In this document: piece by piece, positions 1 through 8,701 of the stretch
Layout of the letters: every line of letters begins with the position of its first letter
Position numbering within the stretch: the stretch's first letter is position 1
Assembly (NCBI RefSeq): GCF_900105755.1
Contig: NZ_FNTQ01000001.1
Span: 2,356,001-2,420,000, forward strand
Source of the DNA: Streptomyces sp. Ag109_O5-10
Lineage (GTDB): Bacteria > Actinomycetota > Actinomycetes > Streptomycetales > Streptomycetaceae
Length of the DNA stretch: 64,000 bases
Reading direction: 5' to 3'
Notes under the pieces: model-generated
Told to the model about the DNA's origin: nothing
The model's database searches: none
What the model saw: only the letters and a program-made list of their open reading frames with translations
Position numbers and translations under genes: made by a program

Positions 1-881
1 GCATGGCCAAGGCGATCGACGCCGGCATTCCCAAGCTGCGTATCGAGGAGGCGGCGGCCCGCACCCAGGCGCGGATCGACTCCGGGCGGCAGCCGGTGAT
101 CGGCGTCAACAAGTACCGGGTGGACAGCGACGAGCAGATCGAGGTCCTCAAGGTCGACAACTCCTCGGTGCGCGCCCAGCAGATCGAGAAGCTGCGGCGG
201 CTGCGCGCGGAGCGGGACGAGACGGCCTGCCAGGACGCGCTCGACGCGCTGACCCGGGCCGCGGACGGCGACGGCAACCTGCTGGAACTGGCGGTGCACG
301 CGGCCCGCTCCAAGGCGACCGTCGGCGAGATCTCGGACGCCCTGGAGAAGGTGTACGGCCGGCACGCGAGCCAGATCCGTACGATCTCCGGTGTGTACCG
401 CAACGAAGCAGGCGAGTCCCCGAACGTGGACCGCACCCGGGCCCTGGTCGACGCGTTCGACGAGGCCGAGGGGCGCCGCCCGCGCATCCTGGTCGCCAAG
501 ATGGGCCAGGACGGTCACGACCGCGGCCAGAAGGTGATCGCGACCGCCTTCGCCGACCTCGGCTTCGACGTCGACGTCGGCCCGCTGTTCCAGACCCCGG
601 AGGAGGTCGCCCGCCAGGCGGTGGAGGCGGACGTCCACGTGGTCGGCGTCTCCTCGCTGGCGGCCGGCCACCTCACCCTCGTGCCGGCCCTGCGCGAGCA
701 GCTCGCCGAGGAGGGCCGGGCGGACATCATGATCGTGGTCGGCGGTGTCATCCCGCCGCAGGACGTGCCGACCCTCCTGGAGATGGGTGCCACGGCCGTG
801 TTCCCGCCCGGGACGGTGATCCCCGACGCGGCCTACGACCTGGTGAAGCGGCTGTCGGCGGAACTCGGGCACGACCTGTGA
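1..881 (+). CDS. scpA: methylmalonyl-CoA mutase large subunit, C-terminal part (cut by window edge)
   Basis: Coenzyme-B12-dependent mutase that interconverts succinyl-CoA and (R)-methylmalonyl-CoA in propionate metabolism and polyketide precursor supply. Only the last 292 or so residues are in the window and the frame is open at base 1, so the gene starts upstream. The cobalamin-binding fold is clear: the DGHDRG motif (the DxHxxG class, whose His is the lower axial ligand) lies near residue 169 of the visible part, followed by GVSSL and VGGVIPP segments that fit the rest of the Rossmann-like domain. The stop overlaps the next start by 4 bp (GTGA), so it is translationally coupled to the MeaB chaperone gene. 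The product is clear; only the symbol (scpA or mutB) is a naming choice. Confidence 0.95.
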   Translation, partial: MAKAIDAGIPKLRIEEAAARTQARIDSGRQPVIGVNKYRVDSDEQIEVLKVDNSSVRAQQIEKLRRLRAERDETACQDALDALTRAADGDGNLLELAVHAARSKATVGEISDALEKVYGRHASQIRTISGVYRNEAGESPNVDRTRALVDAFDEAEGRRPRILVAKMGQDGHDRGQKVIATAFADLGFDVDVGPLFQTPEEVARQAVEADVHVVGVSSLAAGHLTLVPALREQLAEEGRADIMIVVGGVIPPQDVPTLLEMGATAVFPPGTVIPDAAYDLVKRLSAELGHDL

Positions 882-1876
882 TCGATGTCGACGCCTATGT
901 GAAGGGTGTGCTCGACGGGCGGCGCGCGGTGATCGCCCGCGCCATCACGCTCGTCGAGTCCACCCGGCCACAGCACCGGGCGCCGGCACAGGAGGTGCTC
1001 ACCGAGCTGCTCCCGCACAGCGGCCGGGCCCGGCGGATCGGCGTCAGCGGGGTGCCGGGCGTGGGCAAGTCGACGTTCATCGACGCGTTCGGCACCCTGC
1101 TGACGGGGCTGGGCCACCGGGTCGCGGTCCTGGCCGTGGACCCTTCGTCCACGCGCACCGGCGGCTCGATTCTCGGCGACAAGACGCGCATGGAACGCCT
1201 CGCCGTCGACCCGAACGCCTTCGTCCGCCCCTCCCCCAGCGCGGGCACCCTCGGCGGGGTCGCGAAGGCGACCCGCGAGTCGATGGTGATCATGGAGGCC
1301 GCCGGGTACGACGTGATCCTGGTCGAGACCGTCGGCGTCGGCCAGTCGGAGACCGCGGTCGCCGACATGGTCGACTCCTTCCTGCTGCTCAGCCTGGCCC
1401 GTACCGGTGACCAGCTCCAGGGCATCAAGAAGGGCGTCCTGGAGCTGGCCGACGTGATCGCCGTCAACAAGGCGGACGGCCCGCACGAGCGCGACGCCCG
1501 GTCCGCGGCCCGGGAACTGGCGGGCGCGCTGCGCCTCATGCACGGCAAGGACGCCTTCTGGACTCCCCCGGTGCTCAGCTGCAGCGCGCGGGAGTCGACC
1601 GGCCTGGAACTGGTCTGGGAACGGCTGGAACAACACCGGGCGCTGCTGGACTCCACCGGGCGGCTCGCCGGGAAGCGGCGTGAGCAGCAGGTCGGCTGGA
1701 CCTGGTCGATGGTCCGGGACGACCTGCTCGGCCGGCTGACCGCCCACCCGGCGGTCCGGGCGGCCGCCCCCGGCCTCGAACAGCAGGTCAGAGAGGGCAC
1801 GTTGACGGCGACGCTGGCCGCCGAGCGCATCCTGCAGGCGTTCGGCGAACCGGCCGAGGGGCCTCAGGCCAGCTGA
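878..1876 (+). CDS. meaB: methylmalonyl-CoA mutase-associated GTPase MeaB
   Basis: G3E-type P-loop GTPase of 332 residues that guards and reloads the B12 cofactor of methylmalonyl-CoA mutase. Visible motifs are the Walker [10 protein letters not shown] near residue 60, the DPSS and [11 protein letters not shown] segments typical of the MeaB/ArgK family, the ETVGVGQSE switch region near residue 150, and NKAD (guanine specificity) near residue 197. The GTG start overlaps the mutase stop, which matches the usual mutase-meaB coupling. Length is normal for the family. The 3' end overlaps the end of a convergent remnant on the other strand by about 13 bp. Confidence 0.95.
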   Translation: MIDVDAYVKGVLDGRRAVIARAITLVESTRPQHRAPAQEVLTELLPHSGRARRIGVSGVPGVGKSTFIDAFGTLLTGLGHRVAVLAVDPSSTRTGGSILGDKTRMERLAVDPNAFVRPSPSAGTLGGVAKATRESMVIMEAAGYDVILVETVGVGQSETAVADMVDSFLLLSLARTGDQLQGIKKGVLELADVIAVNKADGPHERDARSAARELAGALRLMHGKDAFWTPPVLSCSARESTGLELVWERLEQHRALLDSTGRLAGKRREQQVGWTWSMVRDDLLGRLTAHPAVRAAAPGLEQQVREGTLTATLAAERILQAFGEPAEGPQAS

Positions 1877-2205
1877 TCCCGGAGCGCCTCGCGGGTCCTG
1901 GCCACCCGGGAGCGGACCGTGCCGACGGGGCAGCCGCCGACCTCGGCGGCCTCCGCGTACGGCAGCCCGACGAGCTGGTGCTGGGCCGTCTGGGTGCCGA
2001 CTGCGGCGGACACGACCAGCGGCAGCCCGCGTTCGCGACCCGACAGGGCCCAGCCGAGGGTGCCGGTGAGCGCCAGGGCGGCGGCCAGCGCCCAGGCGGG
2101 TACCCGGCTGCCGGACATCAGGACGTGGCCCAGGGCGGCGAGCAGCACGCAGACGGCCGCGAACACCGCGGACCGCGTCGTGCGTGCGCACCGTCCTGCC
2201 GTCAT
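1864..2205 (-). pseudogene. chimeric remnant: small membrane protein fused to ECF sigma-factor tail
   Basis: The frame encodes 113 residues of two unrelated parts. Residues 1-75 hold two hydrophobic segments (around 14-32 and 36-55) followed by GRERGLP, like an actinobacterial small membrane protein. Residues 77-113 read as the end of sigma-70 region 4 of an ECF sigma factor: [12 protein letters not shown], then the helix-turn-helix end [18 protein letters not shown]. No sigma region 2 is present. The likeliest history is a deletion that joined the front of one gene to the back of another in frame. It could still be translated, but neither parent function is expected. The deletion is inferred from domain content, not from an alignment. 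Confidence 0.6.
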
Positions 2206-2456
2206 GGCGCATCATCCTCGCAGCCGGCGACGACCTGTCGGGGAGTGGTACGGCGATGCACAGCGGGTGCGCTCAACTCACAGGTGGTGCGCGCCGGTTC
2301 ACCGAGTCGTCCGGGTGCGGCCCGGTGGGGGCTGAGCGCGCGGTTCCCGCGCCCCTGAAAGCATCGGCCGCGGGCAGTCGTCCCGCCGGGGCGGCACGGG
2401 TGGGCGCGGTGGCACCCTGCGAGCGCCGGTGAGCGTCCCCGTCCCCCGGCCCCAGC
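2206..2456. other. gene-free stretch with a Streptomyces intergenic repeat
   Basis: No supported gene in about 250 bases. Around 2331-2360 lies a GCGCGGTTCCCGCGCCCCTGAAA-like stretch, a variant of the common streptomycete intergenic repeat also seen at 6406-6440 and 63966-63998. Confidence 0.4.
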
Positions 2457-3212
2457 TCAGCTCTTCGCCCACGGGCCCTCCGGCACCGCCGTCCGTACCC
2501 GCGCCCGCGTCACGTCGACCACGATCGTGCGGTCGTCGTCCAGGTCCTCCCTGACCCTGCGGAGTCGTCCCGCCCTGTCGATCCAGTACCTCAGCGGGGC
2601 GTCGCCGGCGGAGAAGACGTCGTAGCGGCGGCCGTCGATCCGGTCGGTGCCCAGGTGGCGACGGCCCGAGCGGGCGATCCGGTGCGCGTCGTCCGGGCGG
2701 GCGGCGGCCAGCGACAGCGTCAGCCGCAGGGCCGTGTCCAGCGAGGCCGGCCCGTAGCGGCGGCGGATCCACGCCGTCGGCCGTAGCCGCGCGGCATCCC
2801 GTACCGCCTCCGCCGTCGACGCCGGTCGCGCCGGCGGGCCCGCGCTGCCGTCCGCCTTGGGGTGGGCGACCTCCAGCCCGGCGCCGTCCCACGCCAGCAG
2901 CCGCCGCTCCGCCGCGTCCCCGGTGTCGAACCAGCCCACCGCACGGTGCCGGTGCTCGTCGACCACCGCGCGGACCACGGCCGTACCCCCGGGCAGCGGA
3001 GCCCGTACCGTCACCTCGGCCGGGCTGTCCCGGTACGCGCGGAGCGGGGTGAGGGCCATGCGCCGGGCCTCGTCCGCGGAGAGCGGGCGGGGGTCGTCGC
3101 CGCCGGCGAGGAGGAACGGCAGCGCACCGCACACGCCCGTCACCGCGGCGAGGGCCGTCCAGGTCCAGGGGGATCGCATTCGAGCTCGTACGTTCTTCGC
3201 CGCTGTCCGCAT
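2457..3212 (-). CDS. hypothetical exported or membrane-anchored protein
   Basis: A 251-residue protein with a basic N-terminus (RTAAKNVRARMR) and one hydrophobic segment (TWTALAAVTGVCGALPFLLAGG, about residues 17-38). It should therefore be exported or held in the membrane by its N-terminus. There is no lipobox. The rest is soluble, rich in Arg, Asp and Ala, with strand-like segments (YDVFSAGDAPLRYWID near residue 205) reminiscent of actinobacterial lipoproteins that bind small ligands, but no family was recognised. The ATG at 3212 directly precedes the basic stretch. The left neighbour is the sigma/membrane chimera and the right one a hydrolase remnant, so no operon partner helps. Confidence 0.7.
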   Translation of the reverse strand: MRTAAKNVRARMRSPWTWTALAAVTGVCGALPFLLAGGDDPRPLSADEARRMALTPLRAYRDSPAEVTVRAPLPGGTAVVRAVVDEHRHRAVGWFDTGDAAERRLLAWDGAGLEVAHPKADGSAGPPARPASTAEAVRDAARLRPTAWIRRRYGPASLDTALRLTLSLAAARPDDAHRIARSGRRHLGTDRIDGRRYDVFSAGDAPLRYWIDRAGRLRRVREDLDDDRTIVVDVTRARVRTAVPEGPWAKS

Positions 3213-3299
3213 GACATGTACCTACACGCGGACGGACCGCGCCCGGTGGGCACCGGTGCGCGGCCCGCTCGGCGTCACCCGTGCGGGGTGCGCCGTTTG

Positions 3300-3540
3300 C
3301 CCCAGGGGTCGGCCGGCCGATCCTGCCGCCTCCTCGATGGGGCGGGTGACCGCGTCGGGGCGGGTGACGAGGGACAGGTGGCCCGCCTTCACCTCGGTGA
3401 CCTGCGCGTCCGCGCGCCGGGCCATCGCCAGGTCGCCGGGGCCGCCGGAGCCGGCGCAGGCGGTGAGGCGGCCGGTGGGCCGGGCCGCGGCGCCGGCCGC
3501 GAACGCCGCGACCTCCTCGTGGCGAAGCTGGACGGCGGCA
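3300..3540 (-). pseudogene. alpha/beta-hydrolase C-terminal remnant
   Basis: Reading leftwards, the translation contains VTEVKAGHLSLVTRPDAVT followed by IEEAA. This is the catalytic-histidine end of a salicylate-esterase-like alpha/beta hydrolase: the His of GHLSLV is the triad His and the helix after it closes the fold. The upstream nucleophile elbow and core strands are missing, and the flanking sequence is low-complexity Arg/Ala/Gly. It is therefore a leftover tail, not a working gene. It lies just before the start of the MFS gene on the other strand. Confidence 0.55.
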
Positions 3541-3604
3541 GAGCCCTGTGGACACGGGCAGGCCATCTCCGACCAAGATGACAGACATCCCGAACCATCG
3601 CCGT

Positions 3605-3613
3605 GAAGGGGGA
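3605..3613 (+). promoter_or_regulatory. ribosome binding site deciding the MFS start
   Basis: GAAGGGGGA ends a few bases before the ATG at 3617. It favours that start over an in-frame upstream start at 3548 and an in-frame ATG at 3686. Confidence 0.6.
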
Positions 3614-3616
3614 AGC

Positions 3617-4909
3617 ATGACGGGTGCCGGAGCGCTTACGCATACCGAGAGCACACCTCCTGCGAGGAAAGGTCCCGTGTCCCAGATGTCGTCGTCCGAA
3701 ATACGCTCTCCGCACCGGGAGGCCGCCGACGCCGCCCACGGGGTGCCCGGCTGGCTGATCGCGCTGTTCGCCGTCGCCTCCGGCATGACGGTCGCGAACC
3801 TGTACTACGCCCAGCCCCTGCTGTCCGAGCTGCGCGGGGTCTTCCACATCAGCGAGGCCACCGCGGGTCTGCTGATCACGCTCACCCAGGTCGGCTACGT
3901 GATCGGCATGATCTTCCTGGTGCCGCTCGGCGACCGGCTGGAGAAGCGGAGCCTGATCACCGCGCTCCTGACGGTCACCACGCTCGCCCTGGTGGCGGCC
4001 GGTCTCGCGACCGGGTTCCCGATGCTGCTCGTCGCCTCGCTGGTCAGCGGGGCCACCTCCGTGGTGGCCCAGATCCTCGTCCCGTTCGCCGCGAGCCTGG
4101 CGCCCGACCACGCCCGGGGCCGGGTGGTGGGCCGGGTGATGAGCGGCCTGCTCACCGGCATCCTGCTGTCGCGGACGCTCAGCAGCCTGGTCTCCAGTGT
4201 GGCCGGCTGGCGCGTCGTCTATCTCGGCTCGGCCGTCCTGATGGCCCTGCTGGGCGTGGCCCTGCGGCTGGCCCTGCCCAAGCAGGCGCCGACCACCTGC
4301 GTGGCGTACCACCGCGTGCTGCGCTCCACGGCGGCGATGGTGCGCACGCACCCGGCGCTGGTGCGCCGGGGCCTCTACCAGGCCGCGATGTTCGGTGCCT
4401 TCAGCGCCTTCTGGACCACCGTCTCCTACCTCCTGACCGGGCCCGGCTTCCGCTACTCGGCCGTCGGGGTCGGGGTGTTCGCGCTGGTCGGCGCGGCCGG
4501 TGCGGCCGTCGCCCCGTTCGCCGGGCGCTGGGCCGACCGCGGGCTGACCCGGCGGATGACCGGTGCCGCGTTCGGCCTCGCCACGGTGGCCTTCGCGATC
4601 GCCGGGTTCGGCCAGCACAGCGTCGTCCTGATCGGGCTCGCGGCCGTCGCCCTCGACATGGCCGTGCAGACCAGCCTGATCCTCGGCCAGCACACCGTCT
4701 ACCAACTCGATCCCCTCGCCCGGGCACGCCTGAACAGTGCCTTCATCGCGATCTTCTTCATCGGCGGCGCCCTCGGCTCCCAGCTCGGCTCGATCGCCTA
4801 CCGGTCCGGCGGCTGGAGCGCGGTCAGCGTGTTCGGGGCCGTCCTGCCGGTGCTGGGCCTGCTGTACTGGCTCACCGAGCGCCGGACCGGCGCGAAGCGC
4901 CCGGCGTAG
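3617..4909 (+). CDS. MFS transporter (drug-efflux type)
   Basis: A 430-residue inner-membrane transporter with about 12 hydrophobic helices starting near residue 38. The N-terminal domain has the family loop YYAQPLL after helix 1 and LGDRLEKR between helices 2 and 3, which corresponds to the MFS motif A (GxLxDrxGrr). A second such loop, AGRWADRGLTRRM, follows helix 8, as expected for the two-fold repeat. The pattern is that of the NepI/YgaY-like arabinose-efflux group, which exports small metabolites or drugs. A LysR regulator follows on the same strand 137 bases downstream and may control it. The substrate cannot be told from sequence. Confidence 0.85.
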   Translation: MTGAGALTHTESTPPARKGPVSQMSSSEIRSPHREAADAAHGVPGWLIALFAVASGMTVANLYYAQPLLSELRGVFHISEATAGLLITLTQVGYVIGMIFLVPLGDRLEKRSLITALLTVTTLALVAAGLATGFPMLLVASLVSGATSVVAQILVPFAASLAPDHARGRVVGRVMSGLLTGILLSRTLSSLVSSVAGWRVVYLGSAVLMALLGVALRLALPKQAPTTCVAYHRVLRSTAAMVRTHPALVRRGLYQAAMFGAFSAFWTTVSYLLTGPGFRYSAVGVGVFALVGAAGAAVAPFAGRWADRGLTRRMTGAAFGLATVAFAIAGFGQHSVVLIGLAAVALDMAVQTSLILGQHTVYQLDPLARARLNSAFIAIFFIGGALGSQLGSIAYRSGGWSAVSVFGAVLPVLGLLYWLTERRTGAKRPA

Positions 4910-5046
4910 AGCGCCGAGGGCCGCTTCCACGGCACGCCCTCCCCTGGTCCGCGCCGGAGAGAGCCCGGGAGCGGCGGACGCCTGCCTAGGATGCGGCGGA
5001 GATCGCCGCCGTACCGAGGCGGGCGCCGTGCCACCGGGAGCGGATC

Positions 5047-5907
5047 ATGGACCTGCGGCAGATGGAAGTCGTGGTCGCCGTGGCGGACGCGGGCGGGTTC
5101 ACAGCGGCCGCGCGGCGGCTGAACGTGGTCCAGTCCGCCGTCTCCGGCACGGTCCGCGCCCTGGAACGTGAACTCGGCACCCCGCTGTTCACCCGGACCA
5201 CGCACCGGGTCGGGCTCACCCCGGCCGGCGAGGCGTTCGTCCCGGCGGCCCGGCAGGCCCTGCGCGCCGCCGAGCTGGCCCGCGAGGCGGTCGACGCGGC
5301 GAAGGGCGAGCTGCGCGGCCGGGTGACGGTCGGCACGATGCAGGGCGTGTGGGCGAACCTGCACCACGCGCTGGCCGCGCTGCGGGAGGAACACCCGCGC
5401 GTGCTGGTGCAGTTGCGGCAGGAGGCGGTCACCGACATCCGGCAGGCGCTGCGCGAGGGCACGGTGGACCTGGCGGTGGTGGCGCTGGACCGCCAGCAGC
5501 AGCGCGGTCTGGTGACCAGGCTGCTGGCCCGCGAGGAGATGGTCCTGGTGGCCTCGCCGCGCCGGAGCCTCACGGCCGAGGGCACGGTCCACCTGGCCGA
5601 CATCGCCGAGCTGCCGCAGGTGGAGTTCACCCCCGGCTGGGCGATCCGGGACGCGGCCGACCGCGCGTTCCGGGCGGCCGGCGTCGAACGCGCCACGACC
5701 TTCGAGGTCAACGACATCGTGGCCGCCTCCGAACTGGTCCGGGCCGACCTCGGCGTCTGCATCATGCCGCCGACCATCGCCCACCGCTTCCCGGACCTGA
5801 CGACCTACCGGTTCGCCCGGCACGCGCCGAGCTGGAAGGTGATGGTGGTACGGCCGCCGGGAGAGCCCCCGGCGGCCGTCGCGGCGCTGCTGCGCCACAT
5901 CACCTGA
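5047..5907 (+). CDS. LysR-family transcriptional regulator
   Basis: A 286-residue LTTR. Residues 1-60 form the winged helix-turn-helix (FTAAARRLNVVQSAVSGTVRALERELGTPLFTR), followed by the linker helix and a periplasmic-binding-protein-like effector domain from about residue 88. The last residues (VVRPPGEPPAAVAALLRHI) end the effector domain normally, so the gene looks complete. The ATG at 5047 follows a GGGAGCGGATC stretch. It lies downstream of, and in the same direction as, the MFS transporter; LTTRs usually control a neighbouring gene and themselves. The inducer is unknown. Confidence 0.88.
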   Translation: MDLRQMEVVVAVADAGGFTAAARRLNVVQSAVSGTVRALERELGTPLFTRTTHRVGLTPAGEAFVPAARQALRAAELAREAVDAAKGELRGRVTVGTMQGVWANLHHALAALREEHPRVLVQLRQEAVTDIRQALREGTVDLAVVALDRQQQRGLVTRLLAREEMVLVASPRRSLTAEGTVHLADIAELPQVEFTPGWAIRDAADRAFRAAGVERATTFEVNDIVAASELVRADLGVCIMPPTIAHRFPDLTTYRFARHAPSWKVMVVRPPGEPPAAVAALLRHIT

Positions 5908-6118
5908 CCCGGCCCCTCGGCCCCACCGCGGGCCGGCCGGCCGCCGCTCACCCTGGCGCTGTGCGGCGCGACGCCGCGCGCCACGAGGCATCCGGCCGGG
6001 CGGTGGGTGCCTACGGTCGAGGCCGTGCGGCTTCGCGGAGTTCCTGCCGCCTCCGTCGTCCCACTGACCCGACCCGATCGAGGACGTCCCCTGAGCTCTC
6101 CCAGGCACCTTCCGGGGC

Positions 6119-6397
6119 GGCCGCGTTCGACGCCGAGCGGTTCCTCGTCGTCCCCACCCGGATCTTCGACGCCCCGGAGGTCGGCGAGGTGTTCCGCGCA
6201 CCCAGCCGGACCCTGCCGCGTGGGCCCGGCGGCACGGCCGCCGCGCCCCCGTGCGACGCCCTCCGTCCCGCGCTGACCGTCACCGCCCTCGAACCCGCCG
6301 GCGACGGCACGGGGTCGTCATCACCGCCGCCACCGTGCACGACCAGCGGGGCGAACTGGTCCTGTCCGGGCAGCACGAGTACCTGTTGCGTCGCTGA
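6119..6397 (+). pseudogene. MaoC-like (R)-specific enoyl-CoA hydratase remnant, frameshifted and deleted
   Basis: The first frame reads VVPTRIFDAPEVGEVFRAPSRTL, the start of a MaoC-type hot-dog hydratase. It then jumps to RPALTVTALEP, which belongs about 80 residues later in the family, so the central hydratase motif is deleted. Near 6310 the reading moves by one base and continues as VVITAATVHDQRGELVLSGQ to a stop at 6395-6397, the normal family end. One internal deletion and one frameshift therefore make this a pseudogene. It lies between the LysR gene and an intergenic repeat. Confidence 0.65.
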
Positions 6398-6405
6398 GCG
6401 GTCAG

Positions 6406-6445
6406 CGCCCCGAAGGGGCGTGGGGAACTGCGCGACCGGTCACGA
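6406..6445. repeat. Streptomyces intergenic repeat with small hairpin
   Basis: CGCCCC-GAA-GGGGCG forms a 6-bp hairpin (6406-6420), followed by TGGGGAACTGCGCGACCGG. The same unit appears in variant form at 2331-2360 and, reversed, at 63966-63998. It is a common streptomycete intergenic element. Confidence 0.6.
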
Positions 6446-6485
6446 CGGCGCCGCGGTCGACACGTCGCGGCACGTCCCGGAAACG

Positions 6486-6525
6486 ACGTGGGCGCGGGGA
6501 CGGAACCCCGTCCCCGCGCCCACGT
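6486..6525 (-). terminator. strong hairpin terminator after the DUF5709 gene
   Basis: A perfect 18-bp inverted repeat (6486-6503 with 6508-6525) closes on an AACC loop. It lies 10 bases beyond the stop of the leftward DUF5709 gene and could also stop rightward readthrough from the LysR side. As in most streptomycete terminators there is no long T run. Confidence 0.8.
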
Positions 6526-6535
6526 GCAGGTCGTC

Positions 6536-7000
6536 TCAGAAGTCCTCGGAGTCGGGGATCACGTGCATCGCGGCCTCCTCCGCCGACGCCCCGGCGCCGT
6601 CCAGACCCCGGTCGGAGGCGAACAGGTCGGAGTCGGTGACCTCGTGCGCGCCCTCGTCGGGTGCGAGGAGCCGTCCGGCGCGGTCGTCGCCCACCTCGTC
6701 GTCGAGGAGTTCGCCGTCGGTGTCCCAGGCGTCGCCGAGGTCGTCGCCGTCCGGGACGCCCACGTCCGGCACCTCCTCGGCGAGGCGCTCGTCCAGGGTC
6801 TCCCCGCGCAGTCCCTCCGCCGCGGTCACGCCCGTGTGCTCCACGGCCCAGGGCCGCTCCGGCGGCGAGTAGCCCTCGTCCAGGGCCTCCTCGCCGGCCC
6901 GGTAGTCCAGGGTGTCCGAGGCGTCCAGCAGACCGGCGTCGTCCTGCACCTCCGAACCGTCCGGCTGGTAGACCTCGTCACCCATCGCCTCGTCGGTCAT
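6536..7000 (-). CDS. DUF5709 family protein
   Basis: A 154-residue, strongly acidic, soluble protein. It carries the family landmarks in order: MGDEVYQP at the start, LDYRAGEEALDEGYSPPERPW near residue 32, ETLDERLAEEVPDV near residue 68, and the end block AGRLLAPDEGAHE...ASAEEAAMHV. No function is established; the family is common in actinomycetes and probably unstructured for much of its length. The ATG at 7000 has GGAG 5 bases upstream. It overlaps the stop of an upstream ABC-ATPase remnant frame by 4 bp (ATGA), so the gene may once have followed a transporter gene. A strong terminator follows. Confidence 0.85.
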   Translation of the reverse strand: MTDEAMGDEVYQPDGSEVQDDAGLLDASDTLDYRAGEEALDEGYSPPERPWAVEHTGVTAAEGLRGETLDERLAEEVPDVGVPDGDDLGDAWDTDGELLDDEVGDDRAGRLLAPDEGAHEVTDSDLFASDRGLDGAGASAEEAAMHVIPDSEDF

Positions 7001-7250
7001 ACGCGCTCCATCGTCACTCGGGCCGACAGTTCGTTCCGGCCGTCAACCGGAAAGAGTAGGAGGTCGTGGTCGCGGTCGGGCAGTGCGATCACGAAAGCGG
7101 TGGCGGGAACGGCCCTGCGGACGGCGCCCAGGACGCGGCGGGCGGTGGCCCGGTCGAGTCCCGCGGTCGGCTCGCCCAACGGCAGGACGGGCGGATCCCG
7201 CAGCACGGCCCGCGCGAGGGCGTCCCGGCGCAGGGCCCGTGCCGCCCGCT
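6997..7250 (-). pseudogene. ABC-transporter ATPase C-terminal remnant (CydC-like)
   Basis: The frame reads ALARAVLRDPPVLPLGEPTAGLDRATARRVLGAVRR, which is the stretch after the ABC signature through Walker B and the D-loop. The Walker B aspartate before the catalytic Glu is replaced by Gly (PLGEPTAGLD for the usual LLDEPTAGLD). The switch His region is also lost (FVIALPDRDHD). Walker A and the membrane domain are absent. The piece resembles the end of CydC/CydD heterodimer ATPases. It runs into the DUF5709 start with a 4-bp overlap. Confidence 0.5.
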
Positions 7251-7256
7251 GATGCG

Positions 7257-7420
7257 GGCCGGGCCACCGCCCTGCCGACCGACACCGACGATGCCGAACA
7301 GCACTTCCGCGCCGCCTCGACGACCCGGCCACCGACTGCCGGCCGTTGGAGAAGGCGCTCGCCCACCTCGACCTCGGCGAGTTGCTGCGGGAGAAGGCAC
7401 GATGCATGGACACGAGATGA
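7257..7420 (+). pseudogene. possible LuxR-type large regulator fragment
   Basis: Two adjacent frames together read RATALPTDTDDAEQHFRAA, then after a one-base shift DDPATDCRPLEKALAHLDLGELLREKAR, then a stop at 7418-7420. The second part matches the helical repeat region that precedes the HTH in large LuxR/AAA regulators (pattern ...RPxEKAxxxLxxGExLRxxxR). There is no HTH and no P-loop. The family assignment is tentative; the frameshifted state is visible. Confidence 0.35.
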
Positions 7421-7424
7421 CCGC

Positions 7425-7915
7425 GGGCAGGGAGTCGTGGGCGAGTTCGGCCCCGCCGACCTCTCCCGGCCGGCCGCCGACCACGTTCAGGCCTCCAAGG
7501 ACTTCAACTACGCTGCGGGCAACTCCATCGCGCAGTGGGTCTACGGCCCCGGAACCACGAGGTCCGTCGCGCAGCACACCAACCGGCTGCCCGCCGCGAC
7601 CGACCCTGCCACCCACATCACCTCCGCGACGCCGCCCTTCCTCCTGATGCACGGCACGGCCGAGCCCTGGCCCCCCGCAGCCAGACCCTGAACCTCTTCA
7701 GAGCCCTCAGGAAGAAGGGCGTGGACGCCGAACGCGAGGTGCTCACCGGAGCCGGCCACGGAGACCTCAGCGTCGCGGGCCTCATCGGCACGTCACCGAG
7801 CGCCGCGCCGAGCACCTCGCCGAGCGCCTCCGCACCCGACAGCGCCTCGAAGCCCTGGTCCATCGCGAAGACGATGAGCTACCTCACCGGCTTCCTGTCG
7901 CGCCACAGCTCCTGA
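7425..7915 (+). pseudogene. alpha/beta-hydrolase (esterase) remnant, frameshifted
   Basis: The first part reads FGPADLSRPAADHV...TPPFLLMHGTAE. PPFLLMHGTAE is the strand and turn that carry the family's conserved aspartate in many BD-FAE-type esterases (usual form HGxxD). Around 7670-7685 the frame shifts and continues as SQTLNLFRALRKKGVDAEREVLTGAGHGDL, whose GAGHG holds the catalytic histidine, and ends with LTGFLSRHSS and a stop at 7913-7915. The nucleophile elbow (GxSxG) is missing. Both the 5' loss and the frameshift show a dead gene. Confidence 0.6.
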
Positions 7916-8025
7916 CCACGCCGCAACACGGCGTCCTCGGCCATGGAGTTGCACGAGCACGTGGCTGCCGTGCTGCGGTGATTCCGTGACCGGAGCGCTG
8001 CCGGGGCCGTGGACCGGGTCCGCGC

Positions 8026-8661
8026 TCAGACGATGTCGGGCAGCGGGCGCCGGGTGACCTCGTGCGCCTCGTCCGGGGGGAGGCCCAGCATGCGCAGGAC
8101 CATCGCGGCCAGGTCGGAGGCGGCCTCGTCACCGTCCAGGTCGGGGCGGGCCAGCCGCAGCGCCACCAGGGACAGCAGGGTCCCGCCCAGCGCGGACAGC
8201 GCCGTGGTCGGGTCGGTACCGGTGAAGCGGCCCGAGGCGATGCCGCGTTCCAGATCACGGAGCGCTCGCGGGGACAGGCCACGCTCGGAGTGGATGTGGG
8301 CCAGGCCGCGATCGCGCAGGATCCGCATGAGCTCGGGGTGGGAGTCGGCCATCCGGGCGGCGAGCCGGAAACCCGCGGCGACGAGCTCGGCGGGGTCGTC
8401 GATGCCTTGCGCGAGCTCGTCGATCGCCTGGCCGAACTCGTCCAGCGCGTCTGCCACCGCGGCGTCGAACAGCTCCGTCTTGGACTCGAAGTGGTTGTAG
8501 AACGAGCCGAAGCCGACGTCCGCGCGCTCGGCGATGGCCTGGATGCTGGCGCTGGTGTCCCCGGTCTCCGCGAGGATCTGCCGGGCCGCGCGGATCAGCG
8601 CCTGACGGGTCTCGGCGCGGCGCCGTTCGAAGCGGTTCCTGGGCGGGGCTGACGTCGGCAT
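8026..8661 (-). CDS. TetR-family transcriptional repressor
   Basis: A 211-residue regulator with an N-terminal helix-turn-helix (residues about 15-62; ALIRAARQILAETGDTSASIQAIAERADVGFGSFYNHFESK) and a divergent all-helical ligand domain. It is transcribed away from the aromatic-degradation operon that starts at 8799, with 137 bases between them. That is the standard arrangement of a TetR repressor with its target. Two similar 14-bp motifs in the gap (8702-8715 and 8758-8771) could be its operators. The ligand is probably an aromatic acid or a pathway intermediate, by inference from the neighbours. Confidence 0.88.
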   Translation of the reverse strand: MPTSAPPRNRFERRRAETRQALIRAARQILAETGDTSASIQAIAERADVGFGSFYNHFESKTELFDAAVADALDEFGQAIDELAQGIDDPAELVAAGFRLAARMADSHPELMRILRDRGLAHIHSERGLSPRALRDLERGIASGRFTGTDPTTALSALGGTLLSLVALRLARPDLDGDEAASDLAAMVLRMLGLPPDEAHEVTRRPLPDIV

Positions 8662-8701
8662 ACGACGAGTCTAACCACCGTACCGATGACTGCCGCATGA
8701 C

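Noticed and set aside
833..2215. A 460-codon open frame on the minus strand
   Set aside because: Shadow of meaB and part of the mutase gene; no domain and Arg/Gly/Ala-rich.
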